Below, one piece after another: positions 1 through 13,400 of a stretch of DNA of 64,000 bases. The position numbers and the translations under genes were made by a program. Source of the stretch: Rusavskia elegans (taxonomy: Eukaryota; Ascomycota; Lecanoromycetes; Teloschistales; Teloschistaceae); contig SAUG01000043.1 of assembly GCA_011316305.1 (NCBI GenBank), positions 1-64,000 on the forward strand, in the 5' to 3' direction. Each line of letters begins with the position of its first letter. The stretch's first letter is position 1. The notes below the pieces were generated by a model. The model ran no database searches. It had not been told where the DNA came from and saw only the letters and a list, made by a program, of their open reading frames with translations.

Positions 1-40
1 AAAAAAAAAAACCTACTGACTTGGATAATACATATACCAG

Positions 41-385
41 AACCACGCCATCGCCGCCCTCCTGACCAAAGAATTCCTCGACTTCTCCGCCTCCCGCGGG
101 AACAACCTCCGCCAAGTGCCCGGGCTCAAGGAAGGCTGTAAATGGTGTCTGTGTACGGCGCGGTGGAAGGAGGCGATGGAGGCCGCCAAGGGGGAGGAAG
201 ATAAGGTCGTTCCGAAGGTGTTCTTGCATGCGACGGATGAGAGTGCGTTGACGAATGGGGTGAGTATGGAGGTGTTGAAGAAGTATGCGGCGGAGCCGGA
301 GGCCGCGGGGGGTGGGGGGAGTTTGGAGGGGAAGGTGCCGATTACGCCAGGGACGAAGGGGGGGATTGCGAAGGAGACGCATTGA
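41..385 (+). CDS. DUF2237 family protein, 3' exon (5' truncated by window edge)
   Basis: This is the last exon of a small DUF2237 protein, a family of unknown function shared by bacteria and fungi. The exon opens right after a 3' splice site (branch-like CTGAC at 16-20, CAG at 38-40) and reads NHAIAALLTKEFLDFS, then the family hallmark CKWCLCTARWKEAM and PKVFLHATDESAL, to a TGA at 383-385. The 5' exon or exons lie outside the window. Using GTG at 116 as a start would drop the first part of the conserved domain, so I prefer the spliced reading. The gene converges on the serine-rich gene to its right. Base composition switches from C-rich to G-rich within the exon at about position 130. Confidence 0.85.
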   Translation, partial: NHAIAALLTKEFLDFSASRGNNLRQVPGLKEGCKWCLCTARWKEAMEAAKGEEDKVVPKVFLHATDESALTNGVSMEVLKKYAAEPEAAGGGGSLEGKVPITPGTKGGIAKETH

Positions 386-617
386 GTGAGGTGTGTGGAA
401 AGTGCGGGCATAAGGAATCTATGGCGGATGAAATCCCTTTTGAAAAGTGCTTGATTGTCTTATCTATTTGTATGTACAATGAGAAGCGTCATGGGAAATG
501 TCTAAATGATTGATGGCTCTTGCTACTACGGTACATCGAAGGCATGAGCCCGTGCTGTCATTTGATATCGCTTTTGTTAAGGAGGGGTTTGGGTAAAATC
601 AGACAGCGACCTTCTTA

Positions 618-3549
618 TTAAACCAGGGAGAAGATCAAAGGCACAAAAGCCACGCCACTCAGCAGCTCCACGCAAAAGATAAGAACCGCCAACTTCTTCT
701 CATGGCTCGCCATTTCGTGGTAAAGACCGCCAGTATGCACCCGCATCACCCAATCGAGGCTGCCCAGGAAGTACGGCGCCAATAGTATCGGAACGAAGGC
801 ACACACGACCAGATAGTATCTTGAAACAACCTGCTGATGGGACATTCGTCGCCGTGGCGCAGGTAGCTTGCGCAGGTGGCACAGATGGGGCGATTCCTCT
901 CGAGGGCCAAGATGAGCCAGGGGGTGAGGTGTCGGTTTCCACAGGCGAGGGTTGACTGGCGACGGGACAGGGAGGATACGTGTGCGTGCCAAGGGGGAGA
1001 TGATGGCCTGCATTTCGACGTTGTTTGGAGCCCAATCTGGAGACTTGGAGCGCATGTATTTGGCTTGCTCGGCGGTGATAAAATCGAGGGTTCCATCCGG
1101 TTCGGGGCGGCCATGACGGCCGGGGCTGAATGTGTCTTCCGGAAAAGCTAAGGTGGAAGCAAAAGGGTTCGTGGCAGGGCTTCCGGAGCCACTGACGCTC
1201 TTTTCGTGGTCGATGGGATCGTTGAATGGGTTCAGGAGGTCATCTTCGTCGTCCGACTGAGCTTCGGGACGCTGGCTGAATGCTCTTGCTTTTGCTACCG
1301 TCAGCAAACAATCAAGCGATGTATCTTGTCAACAAACTGGCGATGAAGTACTTACCCTCGGGGTGTCGATGGGGTGATCTCAGACGAGCAGATCTGTTAG
1401 AGCCATCTAAGGCAGTTGTTGGTGCCAATGTTGCGGAAAGAGCAGCGACCGAAGAGGCTGCGGTGTTTGCAGCATTGCCTTCTTCCATGGCAGACATCTG
1501 GTCCAATTTGCTCTTGCTCGAATGGAATCCGAAATTGAAGCTACGACGGTGGTGGTGCGACTCTTTGGATATCCTCTGCTTCCATCGCCGGGACGGATTC
1601 TTGCTCGGCACGGGAGGGACTGGTAGAGTGGTCAACATAGTATCTGCTCCAGCGAAGGTATTCGGCGTGACCGCATCCGAATCCGCAACTGTACTGAGCC
1701 AAGCGGATGTGCCCTGTGATTGAAGCTCACTTTGCGTATTCGCCGTCGTCAAGTGTTGATCTGGTGCTATCTGGACGGGCGGTGTCACAAAAGGGTTATC
1801 ATGGTTGATGGTGAGCGGAGTAGGATGCGAGTAGTTATTTGGACCTGCCCGTAGAGATAGAGGCTCTAATGCATTCTGATTAGGGAACGAGCTTCCTGCG
1901 GGCAGTTGTTGGTAGCGTGGTGTGAGAACGAATGCACCGCTCCGTACATCCTGTTGAAGGTCCCAGGAGTGGTTGTATCGTGGATGAGCGGGATGCCTCA
2001 AGACTTGTCCAGGACGCAGAGAAGGAAAACTTCTTGGAGGGCTTCCGCTCGCGGAGTCGGAGACATCCGCGATGCTACTGGTCATCCCATTGCTTTCACC
2101 AACAGTCTCCCAATCGTTGTCATTCCTCGCACGGTTGAGCGCCCCGAAAAGTAGAGGTGGAGTCCCATTCCTGGTGCGTAAAGGAACGTGTACTGAACCC
2201 GTCTCCCAATTGACTTCCACCTCACTTTTGGAAGACGCGGTCTGACTACTTCCCGGACCCAAGTCGACTTCGGAAGAGGTGTCGGGGAATCGGAAAGAGA
2301 TCTGACCAAGGCGGACCAGGCTACCACCGCCTGTCTCATCACTCAAATGGCTTTCACGACGGCGGTGTTCGCTGATGGTTCGTTGCAACTCTTGAAACTC
2401 GCCTTGCGAGATAGGACGTGTGATCTGAGCGCCATGGGCCTCTTCGATGCAAAATTCAGCAAAAGAAGTGCTTGAATTGCCTTGAGAAGAGCTGGACTGG
2501 CCTTCTCTTGCGAAATGAAGAAGCTGATGGTATAAGTTGTTCCTCGGGACCGGGGCTTCAGGCAGTTGTGGTAAGGAAAGTTGCAGCAGCCTTTGTGTAT
2601 TTCCGTAGGACTCAGAAGAACGAGAATCCTCCTTGCTGGGACTTGATAGTTCTCCAAGTCGATATCGTACAGTTTCTTGGCGCTGAGGCGTTTGGGGAAG
2701 TGATACGGACGGCGGCTGTCCAGGATGTTGCTGTCCCGGAGCAGACATACTGCTGACTGCCCCAGCTTCCATGCTGGATCGTGGTGTCCATTCGACTTGT
2801 CCAACTTCATCTTGCTGTGTATGCTCCGGAAGTTGGCCGCTTTTATCTACTTCATGAGAACCGTGGATACTCCTAATGTTTTCGTTCGTATTGACTCGAC
2901 CGTATGGATGTCGTTTTGGGACATTCTGGATGATCCCGCAGTGATCCACGCCGGAGCTATTTTCTTGGTGAGGCCCTTCAGCACCAGATAATACCGAGCA
3001 AGCCTTCGATTGTGCCTGTTCAAGTTCAGGGTAGTCGCTTGCAGAGAGTATCCTAGTCTCTGGCCCACTCTGATCCTGCTCCTGCCTTGCTTGTACATGA
3101 TCACTTGAAGAAACACCAAAATATCCGTCGAGCAGATTTTTCGTGACTTCAAGCGTGGTAAATGAGGTCCGACGCTGATTAGACGGGTCGAAAAGATCCC
3201 AGGTTACGGGAGGTTTTGATGATTTGGGACTATCAAAATCCCTCGGGAGGAACAAATCACCAGACAAGTGGCTAATTCGAATAGTGTCCGACGGTCCGGA
3301 ACGTAAGAAAGCTGCAGATGGGGACGCTTCTGACTGGGGCGATTGCATAGGTGACGATGCCGGTCTCACCTCAGCAGAACCTGAGGGCTCTCCATGAAAG
3401 TTAGGGCGTCCTCCCGGAGTGCGAGGAGACGTTTTCTGAGCGATGGACTTGTAAGCCGAATTGAGATCACCAAACACAATCTTTGGAGGTGTGGTTAATT
3501 TGTCGCTTTTGGAGCGAGACCGCTTGAAGATGTTGGTTATTGAGGACAT
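618..3549 (-). CDS. Serine-rich low-complexity protein with C-terminal membrane helices
   Basis: Two exons: 3549-1356 and 1294-618, with a 61-nt intron (GTAAGT donor, GCTGACG branch, GTAG acceptor), giving about 956 aa. I chose the ATG at 3549 (MSSITNIFKRSRSKSDK); the frame is open further upstream but has only a TTG there. The first 800 residues are Ser/Pro/Gln-rich and probably disordered, with no domain I recognise. The C-terminus holds two hydrophobic segments, around YYLVVCAFVPILLAPYFLG and KKLAVLIFCVELLSGVAFVP, so it is probably anchored in a membrane with a long cytosolic N-terminal tail. A basic-Cys patch (CHLRKLPAPRRR) precedes the first helix. Function unknown. It resembles proteins annotated only as 'serine-rich' in other fungi (from memory, not checked). 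Confidence 0.72.
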
Positions 3550-5598
3550 GGCTGAGTCTGAGTGGATCAGAGAATTGATGCTGTCCTTCAAAGCTCGAAA
3601 AAGCGCGTCAGTGCCTGGCTAAGTTGGCAGAGCCTAGGGATAGTGTTGCAAGCTTCCTTAAAGTCTCACACAGACGAGGAGCGCCCCTTGGCAGTAAGCG
3701 ACAGTTTGGTAGAGAGTATCAATGGGAGAGCTTCCTGTTCGCACCAAAATTTGCTGGCTCGTGTTGGATAGGAATACTTTTCAGGCCACACAACCAAACA
3801 CGTGCCTGTTATGAAGACGACGACCAGTTGAAGCTGTTCTGATCAGGTTACCTCGAAAACACTCCCGGGCAAACCAGAATCAACGGCCGCGTCCAAAAAG
3901 AGCTGCTGTCTTGAGCTGCGAATTTGAAGGAGCAGGGCAGAAGATGTATTCTTCGCAAATTGGTCCGGGGTTCTGCGAAAGATCAATTTTGTGAGCAGAC
4001 GCGTCAATCTGATTTTAAAAGGGGCATCGTTACATACTGAGGTGTATTAGCAGATCGCAGTGTGCTGCGTTACCACAGAAGGTCGTTGGAGGTAGGAAAG
4101 CAATCTTGAATGCAAATTTTGGCCACGGTCGATTTTGTGAAGATTGAAGTGTAAAGGTCTAAGCTTTGAATCTGTTGATCTTGGTGATGCCAGTCGCGCA
4201 CGGACTCTGTGTAATAACATTGTATATTGAACCGGGGCAGGACATTAGGGTTCTAGATATGGAGGACCTAGCCATCATTGCGCACTTGGGAGCACTGTCA
4301 CTAGGGTGATGCTGTTTTGTTTTTGTAGTCTTCGCTGATATACTTTGCCAGGCTTCAATTCATCCTGGGTAGGCTCAACAAGATCGCAGACATAAGCATT
4401 CATCAAATGTCCAGGAAGCTGGGCCACTGAAGTTTGACTAATCCAATATCAAACGTAATATCTTTCGGAGTGATCTATGATTTGTCTGAAGAAGGAGAAA
4501 AAAAGGAAATATCGATAGACGACAGAATTAAGGAAGACCCGGCAAGACAATGTGATTGTGCGGAACAATGTCCGCCTGGATAGATCGCCTTCAACCAGGG
4601 TGCACAGTGAAGTGAACGAGGAGTGAAGCAACATCGAAATTAGACATCGACCTTTGCCAAACGGAGGTAGCTCCGAGCCCACACCAGAAGTCAGGGATTT
4701 TTCTCTTTGGCCATGATAAGAGGCAAGCCAGGGTTGTCCCCATTATGCATCATGGAGAAATGCACGTAAAACGAGCATTCGAAGATGATTCTGCTGAAAT
4801 ATGGAAGGAGCAAGTCTGGTAATTCACGGAGAATCGGTCTCTACCTCCTTTGAAGGTTCAGGCCATGAACATGGATAGAGACGATCGGATCTATTGTGAT
4901 CGTAGGGTAGGTGGTTCCCCGCGATGGAAAGGCTCCGTGTTCGGCATCTGGTTGCAAAAACAGTCATCTTTGCTAAGCATCTTACACCTCTTGACAATGA
5001 AAGTGATCTTTCATCAGAATTCCAAAAGCAGCGTTGCTTCGGTGCAGAAGCTTGTTTGTCACCTTTCCGTCTGTTGCTCGTTGTTCATATTGCGGATTCT
5101 CCCGCGCTTGACGCTCGGTTATGCAGGAAAAGCACTAGCACGATTTGCGTTTAGCGCTTGTTCGATCGCGTGGCCTTTGGGGATGACCATAGATTTTAGG
5201 AAAACTTTGTGATCCAAAAGATTCTCCGGTATCAGACTCAGTATAATGCCTAAGCCCATTATATTTACAAAGTCTAGCATACAGCATAAGGCTCAGATCC
5301 CGAGCTATCTAAGCAGCACTAGCTGGCAAAGGTAGAATGCAAAATGAATCAGGAGCCCGCAGTTCTCTATTCAATAACACCCCTTTCACTTTCACCAAAT
5401 TCCACAATCTCCCATAGTCGGTGATTTTGCGGCAAATCTTCCGCACAACGTACACACAAGTACAAATGCCCGTGTTCTAGCTCATGTTCCTGTAATTTTG
5501 GACGAGAGTATGGTAGAGCAGCGAAGTTTGATGGACGTCGTGGAATGCCTCCCATTGGGATTGGGGTGCGATTGCCTGGTCGGAATTGAATGATCGCG
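3550..5598. other. Intergenic, no gene seen
   Basis: About 2 kb between the start of the serine-rich gene and the 3' end of the bHLH gene. The open frames here (for example 4850-5212 on +) are short, start without context, match no family I know and have no splice-consistent partner. The part next to 3549 should contain the promoter of the serine-rich gene. I see no tRNA or repeat. Confidence 0.6.
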
Positions 5599-6280
5599 TC
5601 ACTGTTCCTTGGGGATAGCTGAAGGGAAATCCTTGTTGCGCCGCCGCCGTTTTCGGGGTGGCTTGTGTCCTTCTCGCTTTGTGGTTTGGTCATCGGCCTC
5701 TTCCACCACAGATTCGCCTGGCCCTTCTTCTTCTTCCGTGCTATCGTCGTCGCTTTTTGGAATCGCATTGGGATCTATTGAGGGCAGGATTTCGAACCTC
5801 TGCCATTGTCATGGCCAGTCAGTCGATGACTACTTTTGCTGTAGCCTGCACAAGAATGCTCATACTGACCTCCAACCCGAATTCCTTACATGGATCCCTG
5901 CCCTGGGCCTCCAATGCATCGATCAATTCGTTCCTCCTCACCATAGTCGCGCGAGCGAACTCTCGAGCACTATCCAATACCACGCGTTCGCGCTTGCAAT
6001 TTTCCGGGGCCTTTTCCTTGAGATCAGGTACGAGTTGGCATAGATCCCAATACCAGGCTTTGATCCGGTTACGGCGTTTGGTCTCGGAACTTGTGTGGTT
6101 CGCCTTGCGTTGCTCGTCTGAAAGGACAGGCTTCTTATCGAAAGTAGAACCTTCTCGGGTGGACGGCGTAGATGACATTTTCGAGAAGGGACTGGACTGA
6201 ACGAAAGGGTTCTGCGGGTGGTGCTTTGGCTCTGGGTAGGGATGCTCGGAATCACCCCTCGTATTCGCAGGAGACTGCAT
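5599..6280 (-). CDS. bHLH transcription factor
   Basis: Two exons: 6280-5870 and 5799-5599. The 70-nt intron has a GTCAGT donor, GACTGAC branch and GGCAG acceptor. The product is about 203 aa. The ATG at 6280 (MQSPANTRGD) is the first one; the frame further upstream begins only with TTG. The basic region and first helix read SSETKRRNRIKAWYWDLCQ, followed by a loop (KAPENCKRERVVL) and a second helix (SAREFARATMVRRNELIDAL), the layout of a helix-loop-helix dimerisation and E-box DNA-binding domain at about residues 55-125. The second exon encodes an acidic stretch and a basic cluster (KPPRKRRRRNKDF), a likely nuclear localisation signal. It resembles INO4-like small bHLH proteins. The target genes cannot be told from sequence. 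Confidence 0.82.
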
Positions 6281-7451
6281 GATGTCAGCGTTCAAGAGCC
6301 GTGGATGGATAAGGAAAGCCTTTAGAATAGCAAAATGCTGAAGACTGTATATAACAGAGTGGTGGTATCTGAGATAATGAAAACTTTAAAAAGGTGAAGG
6401 GGCGACTGAGAATACTCGAATGCTCAGGGTAGGAGCCATGTGATGATCCGAATATTCATTGTTTATGGAGCTTGACCTATGAAAATGGGCTATACATACA
6501 CACAACCACTTTTCGCACAACCGGTCCTTTAAGTTGCGCAAATGTTAATAAAGAGGAATTTCCTGTGGGCTTCTTCGCTGGAGTCAGACAAGGTTTCGAC
6601 GATTTCCATCATTCTCAGATACCGACGAAGATACAACAGTAACTCTTTCGAGTCTTGCAAGATATCGATCTCTAAATGAAAGGCCAGGAGTGAAGTATCA
6701 ATCGACCGATATTAAAAGCTCGTTGCGGAAAGCTGTTGTTACATCGGGCGTCGTGTCGAAGTGTAGTCCTGTCTATGTAGGTTCAAGAGATCGGTTGCGA
6801 CTCGATAATGTACTCTACTCGACGCGATTTGGCACCTGGTCGCTCGGCTTCATATTATCTCGGCGGCTGGAGAATGATTCGTTCCTCTTTGGTTACCAAC
6901 ATGGACACGGAGCTGATTGTGTGAGTAAATAGAGTACGTCAGATGTCGACGGCGGATTACCCGCCACTTGGAGGTCAGATGACGCGAACCACTTCAATGG
7001 CCACCATGCACAGGCCTTGGTGGCGGGTACTGGGAGTATTGGGGACGATGATGTGGTCTTAATCATCAGAGTTTTGTAGTAGTGATTCTGCATAATCTCA
7101 TTTACAGGAAATCTCTGCAGGCAGGAGACTCTCATATCTTGCCACGGGTATCAAAGAAAGGTCTTGGCATTAAGCGACCCATTATAAAAAAACCAAGGCT
7201 TTCAAGCTGTGAAAAGACATTTAAATAATCTCTACATGACTGTCGATGTCGGCGTAACCATGATATCGATCCTGGTATCAGGAGGGCTACAGAAGTGTTG
7301 CTCATCCACCTGTAGACCATGCAAACGCCCCCCCCCCCCAAAATCACATCCAAAGAGTGCACACGCTATGCAATATATGAACGACAACTCGCAATGCATG
7401 CCCTTATCAATCCATACTATCATCAATCGTAACTTCGTCTCCTACATGAAT
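6281..7451. other. Intergenic, bHLH promoter and ATG2 3' flank
   Basis: About 1.2 kb with no convincing gene. It should carry the bHLH promoter at its left end and the ATG2 3' UTR at its right end. A run of 12 C lies at 7328-7339. Small open frames here have no family match. Confidence 0.6.
7328..7339. repeat. Poly-C homopolymer (C12)
   Basis: Twelve consecutive C on the + strand, about 110 bp beyond the ATG2 stop codon. A likely length-variable site, or a place for sequencing slippage. Confidence 0.9.
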
Positions 7452-10400
7452 TTAATGCTTCTTGTATTTCTGTTCGAGTCAGTCAAGTTTCCAACCCTGA
7501 CGGGTGACAGGTACCACTCACCTCTTCATTCCTTCGTCGATTGGCAGGATCCAGGCTATTGGTAGCACCCATCAGCGTCTGTCCAACCGCTTTACTCACC
7601 CCAAGAGCTGGTCGCAGTATAATCGTTGGGGCCCCTTTCAGCACTGCTTTGGCCGCTCCTCCCGCCGTGCCACTCTCCATTACTTCGCCAGGCATGGCAA
7701 CAATTGCGTCTTTGGCCGTCACCAGGTCCCTTTCCAGACTGGCATATGCTCCGCGAAGTCCGTGTATGACCCCAACGGGCTGGTCGGCGTAGAGGCTGAT
7801 GTGCTTCTTTTCCTCCTCGTCAAGTCCGGCATCTTCCCATCCCCCGGCAGCCTCAACTTGCTGGCCTCCAGGATGGGTGAGGAAATCTTCGGCGCCTTGC
7901 AGCACCGTTTGTGTGCCGATCGCCAACTTAGCCCCTAGCTTGACAAGCTCGCCCGTCGTTGTCCTTGCGAATGCCAACGCTCCTTTCTGAATGCTGCGGA
8001 CAATCCGACCATCTTTCTGATACTCTCTCATCGGAACGACGACCAGATCGCGGACACTACCTCCAACGTTGACAAGCGACCGAACGGGCGCTAGGCCTGC
8101 CAATATGCCTGGCAGTTGATTGCTCTTGATATCCGGCATCCATATGTCATTCAAGGTTTTGCCGAGTCGGTCGAAACCGGAGATGCCGTAGATGATCACA
8201 TGGCGAAGTACCATGTCTGCTCGATCGAGAATGAAAAAATTCATAAACTCGTTGGTGTGGCCCGAGCGAATCCCGGCATAGTCAACCCTCTTCGGTTTGA
8301 AGTCAAGCTTCAGTCGGATAGAGTTGATCTCCACGCGTTGTAAAAAGGCAGCGTCAGATCTGGACGTTGCTTCGGAAGCACGGTCATCCTTGAACTCGAA
8401 GAACCGCGTCAAAAAGTCAAGGGCGTCTTGATCAACATGGAGTCGCACGGGCAGGATGGTCGCTTTAAGGATGATTTCCGAGGCCGCGAGGTCGGGTACT
8501 GGCCGGACGTTCAAGATCTCTAGGTGGATCATGCTTGTTCCACTTTCTCGCTCGCCCGCATCGTACATGTACGTAGCGAATTTCTTCCAGGTTGACGTCG
8601 GTACGTGGTCGAAGACATCCAGATCTTGCACTCTGATGTCGATGGAACTTTGAGTTTCCCCCGAGCCGGGTGGAAAAACAATCAGATCTGCCGAGATACC
8701 CTTAAGCTCGAACGTCATCTTATGGTGCTTGCTACGCGCGAGGCGCAGCTTTCGGTTTCTCGCAGATGAAGGGAAGCCTTGACGGCCCTGAGAGCTCGTC
8801 ATGGTCGAGGGTGCCGAGCTGTCTGTTTCACTCCCAACATCGTTCAAATTATGTTGTACTTGACGCGAGAGACTGCGCGGGTCTCGGTTGGCAGGTATGC
8901 CGATGTAGATCGAGTTGAAGAGGAAGTCCCCAATGACGGATTCTTCATCATCTTCTACGTCCAAAGCTTTCCGCTTGTCTCGTTTCGATAGACGTTCAAG
9001 AGCCTTAGTCTCAATGTCAACGATTACCTTTCCAATAGTATCTCTTGTGTGTTGCCAATCATAGCCATCGAATAGGTTCCAGATTACGTGGACATCCCGC
9101 ACTCGTACCCTTATAGGGCTTTCTTGAATGGCAGATTCATTGCCCAGGCTATAGGTATTCTGCTGCGTATTCCACCGGTGTGCAGTGCCACCAACGGAGG
9201 TAGCTGCCCCGAAATGATTATCCCGGAATTCTAGTGGTGGTCCCTCGAGTTCCTCTTGGCTTTGTGTTTGCAAGCTCGACTTCGTCAGAGGCTCTCCAAG
9301 GTCAATGGTCGATCGATCTACCAGTACAGACTCTGGATCATCATCTAGCATACTGTCGGTAATGCCACCGAATTGTCTGCTACATTCAGATTCGTAGAGA
9401 CTCTCGTCTCCACCCAGATCTTGGGACCGTTCAATGTCGTCAGCATACTCATCTTTCAATGACAAGGAGTTTTCTTCTCCGCCGTCTCCGGCCCTCTCTC
9501 CGTTTGATGCGAAAGCAATGCCGGAGAACGAAGAGAGCATATCTTCGATAGGTACTACTTCAGTCCTGTACCTGCTCTCCTTACTTGGAGGTAGTGGAGG
9601 TGATAAGCCATTGAGTATTGACTGAAGTGTTTGGGTAGAGTCGGCGCAAGTTTCGAGGACGAAGAGATCGTCTTTGACTTCAACATCAACTGATTTGTTG
9701 AAGCATTTCTGATCCTGCACAACTTGCAATGATACCCGCGCAGCGGAGATCGAACTAACACATACATATCCCATGGCCTCAAGCTCGTGCACCTGGCTGA
9801 CTAGCGATCGTAAAGGTTCATCCTCCAGATGGTTTTGCTGTGACTTGACGTTTCCGGTATCATTGATGATCATGAGCGCCGCCTTTTGTACCTCCAAAAT
9901 CGCGTTGGCCTCATCGTCTTTGGGTATAATGCCTGCGAAATGTGTCTTCGTCAGCACTAGGAGGCCTTTGGCAGGCGGTTTCTGAGGATTGAGTCCGATT
10001 ATTGAGTCCCGGATGGTAACATCTATCCTAGTTGCAGCGGCAGTAGGCGATAGCTTAGTGGAAGGCTTAAGGTATTCATGAGATGAGCCTGGCGCTCTAG
10101 TTAACCCACGATGTCTTTCGGTCAACGTAGCAATTGAGCCAGCCATGTCCGACAAGAGCTCTTCAGGCTTTGTGTTACCATTCAAGCCCATGATAGCCAG
10201 AATGAACGGAACGTGGTACTCGATGCGGACCTGATGAAGTTTCAGCTTGATCGTGGGCTCCATTTCATTGCCGATGAAACGCGCCATTAACATCGGCGAC
10301 GTGCTGGCTCCTGTACCATCATCACTCATCAACGCAGGTCCAAGTAGCTCTTCGTCCTTATTGCGGCAGATAACAGCATTTGAGATACCAAGGGCGAACA

Positions 10401-13400
10401 GGCTCGGAAATGTAACATGGGCAATCTCAATAGCGTTCATCTTGCTACTGATCGAGCCAAAAGATTGACCAGCGTGAGCCTCGCAGTGATACTGGCGGAT
10501 CAGGGCAAGGATGAGTATACCTGGCCGATCATCCTCCGGTAGGTACTTTGTGACTGTGCCCAGTTTCTTAAGCTCTTCCAACAGCGTAGAGAGCTGTCGA
10601 AGGTCATCGATATTGGATATATAATTTTCTGTTCTCTCTGCCGTCAACCGAATGACGCCACCTTGTCGCCGTTGACGTAGTAGCATATCAAGCAGGATGT
10701 CCTCGTCTTTCTCGTAGCTATCCCTGGAGGGAGACGATAGTGCTACTAACCTTGCCAGATCGACCTCACTGGGTACGGAAACGAACTCCATCCGGACATT
10801 CGACAACTGAACAACAATTGCCGGCTGGTCCGTGGTGCTATTGAGGTTCAGACCGATACCGTGAAGTCGATCCAATTGCATAGCGAGACCTTCTGCGCGG
10901 CTTACTATCTTCAATGCTGTTCCCTCGAGCCGTAGCGACGACTCGGTGCCTTCGAGTACACAAACCAGACCGCCGATTCTAGCTGTGACTTTTCTCGGAT
11001 TTTGCCCCTGAGTAGTATCCTTGCTAGTTGGTTGCGCCAGATGCGGAGACTCAAAATGCACGCCGCGCTTGGATCTGCGTGTTTCCTTGCTGTCTCGTTT
11101 CATCGGGCTAGACTTCGTGACACTAGATATCATAGAATTGCCCAAATCCAGAATGCTGCTGAAACCGCCAAGCCAAGCGAAAGTCTCGTCAAGGCGCCTG
11201 AGATCGAGACGTACGCTGACAGGGAGAGTACTCAAATCGATCTTTGAGGCTCGAGCGTCTTTCGACAAGGTAAGCACGATGTCTTTATCTATGGGTGCTA
11301 AGATATCGCGGGTCGACTCGCGCATCTTTACGCTTGAGTCGAAGGCAAGGATATCTCCATTCGCATAGCCAATTACCAACTTGGTCACAGTAGCCTTCCA
11401 AAAGTATGAGCTTGCAGCCGTTTGCGAGGTGCAATCAAGTCCTTGGATGTGAGCCCGGAGGAGGAGCTCAGAAGCCAAAAATGGGTCTTTGCTTCTGAGT
11501 TGTGGACTAGGCTGAGCACTCTCCATGGCTGGTAGACTGGCGACCCGATCGTAGAATTTCCACGCAATGTCGCAAACAGTTAATTTGAAATTCGATTGTG
11601 GCCCTATCGGTCCATCGCTATCGTTCCTCTGATTGGTAGTGCTAGTGACAGAGAGGTCCTTCTTTAACTGTCGGATGGCCAGAGATGTCAGTCTAGCGAG
11701 GCTCATATCACTCCTAAATTCTATCGCGCCAATTCCTACCGATAACACGCCTTCGGTATCCAATTTAGGAACTTTCGGACTAAGATTACGCGTGGTATGT
11801 TCGATGCCGTGGCGTTTTATTTCACTACTGGACCCGGGAGGGTGCCCCAACCCGACTTCTGCGCTCCCTCTGCTTGAAGGGACCGTTGAATTTTCTTGAT
11901 CTGATTTTGAGTGCGGTTCTGACAAAGGCTTAGAGTCGTCGTCACCGCCTGGAATATTTATGACAATGTGATCAATTAGTACGAATGTTTTTGAGACGGT
12001 CAAGGAACTTTCAAACGCGGCTCGTAGGGGTTCAGGAACACTTGAAGCTTTCGAGTCTGGCGGTTTCAAGCTCGACTCTAGATCATTGTCTTCGTGGTGA
12101 ATACTGTCTGTTTCTCCTGGATGGGGTGCCTGTAAGTCGACTGCAGGTGGGATTGCTGGGTTGAAAGTTCGATCGTCATGTCGAAGATCAGCTGAACGAA
12201 ATCTGCGGAGCATATGTTCATGGGGGAGATTGCCCTTTATCTTGCTTGTGCTTTTTTGTAGGACGATGTTTTCAGTGACCTCTTCCAGATGGGTTTCCCA
12301 GGCACCTGGCATAGCCGGATCAATGCTCTCTTTCGGGGAAGGTACATTTGTCATGGCACTCATGTACATGCTCTCTGCTTCCTCGTGACTGAATATTTTA
12401 GACTCGGCAAGATCTTCGTGCGCGGGGATTGGGGGGTTTTTCCCATCCGGAGAGGGGGAAGGGGTAGATTTTGAAGACCCAAAAAGCTCTTCCATATTAT
12501 GGCCTTGTCGTTTCAATATCGATTTGTCGTTCCCGCTAGACTTGAGATATAATTTTGATCTTGGAGGCGGACTTTCTGGGTACTCGGAAGACTGATGCCT
12601 CGTCAGACGGGGACGCTCATATGTGCTATCGTAATTGGATCTGCCGCTCGCTCTGTCTGACTGCAAAGAATCGTGAAGGTTACCATTGTGTACGCTTCTT
12701 TCATCTTGGGAAACCCTCCCGGAGCGTACACCACGCGAGATTGCAGGCTTTTTGTGCTCGAAATCCGATTCACTGCTGCTGTTGAATACCCCAGATGGTC
12801 CAGATGGTGAACTATGGGGCGAGCGGTCGTTCAGGTGGTCGGCCTTCGACGGATACAGGGCGGCTATCTCATTAGCGTCGGAAAATTCGTCTGCTGCTGC
12901 ATGAATGGGATCATGGATTTTCCCTCTTGCTTGGGACGGAGAGCAAGCAGATGTGCTTTCGGAGGAGGAGGAAGGAGCGAAAGATCGAGACAGGCTGGAA
13001 AACATTGAGGCATCAGACAACACCGCACCCTGGACATCACTCAACTTGATCTGGCGAGTTTCGGGACTTGGTATTGGGACTTTCGATCGGTTGGTATGGC
13101 TGCAGGTGGTAGATTCTGCTGAAAGTACACTCCCATACTGTATGTCTTTCACAGATAGTCGAAGGGTAACCCTCTCTGATTTTTCGCTTGCGGAACTTGT
13201 TGCAGAGCTCTCGGAAGGTAGATCTACCTGCAACGATATGTCGACCCGAATCTCACTCAAGCTCAACCGGAATCGATCTCCAATGCCTTTCAGAAACCCC
13301 GCTAGGAAGGCTGGTAGTGAAAGTCCATCTCCCACTCCAATGGTAGTTGTATCGTCGGATACGACATGTACTTGCGATTCGTCCAGATGCTGAGATTTTG

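Noticed and set aside
746..1114. Alternative frame in the serine-rich gene giving a Cys-rich segment
   Set aside because: The main frame yields clear membrane helices and joins exon 1 in phase; the other frame has no such support.
4850..5212. 120-aa open frame on +
   Set aside because: No family, no codon or splice support.
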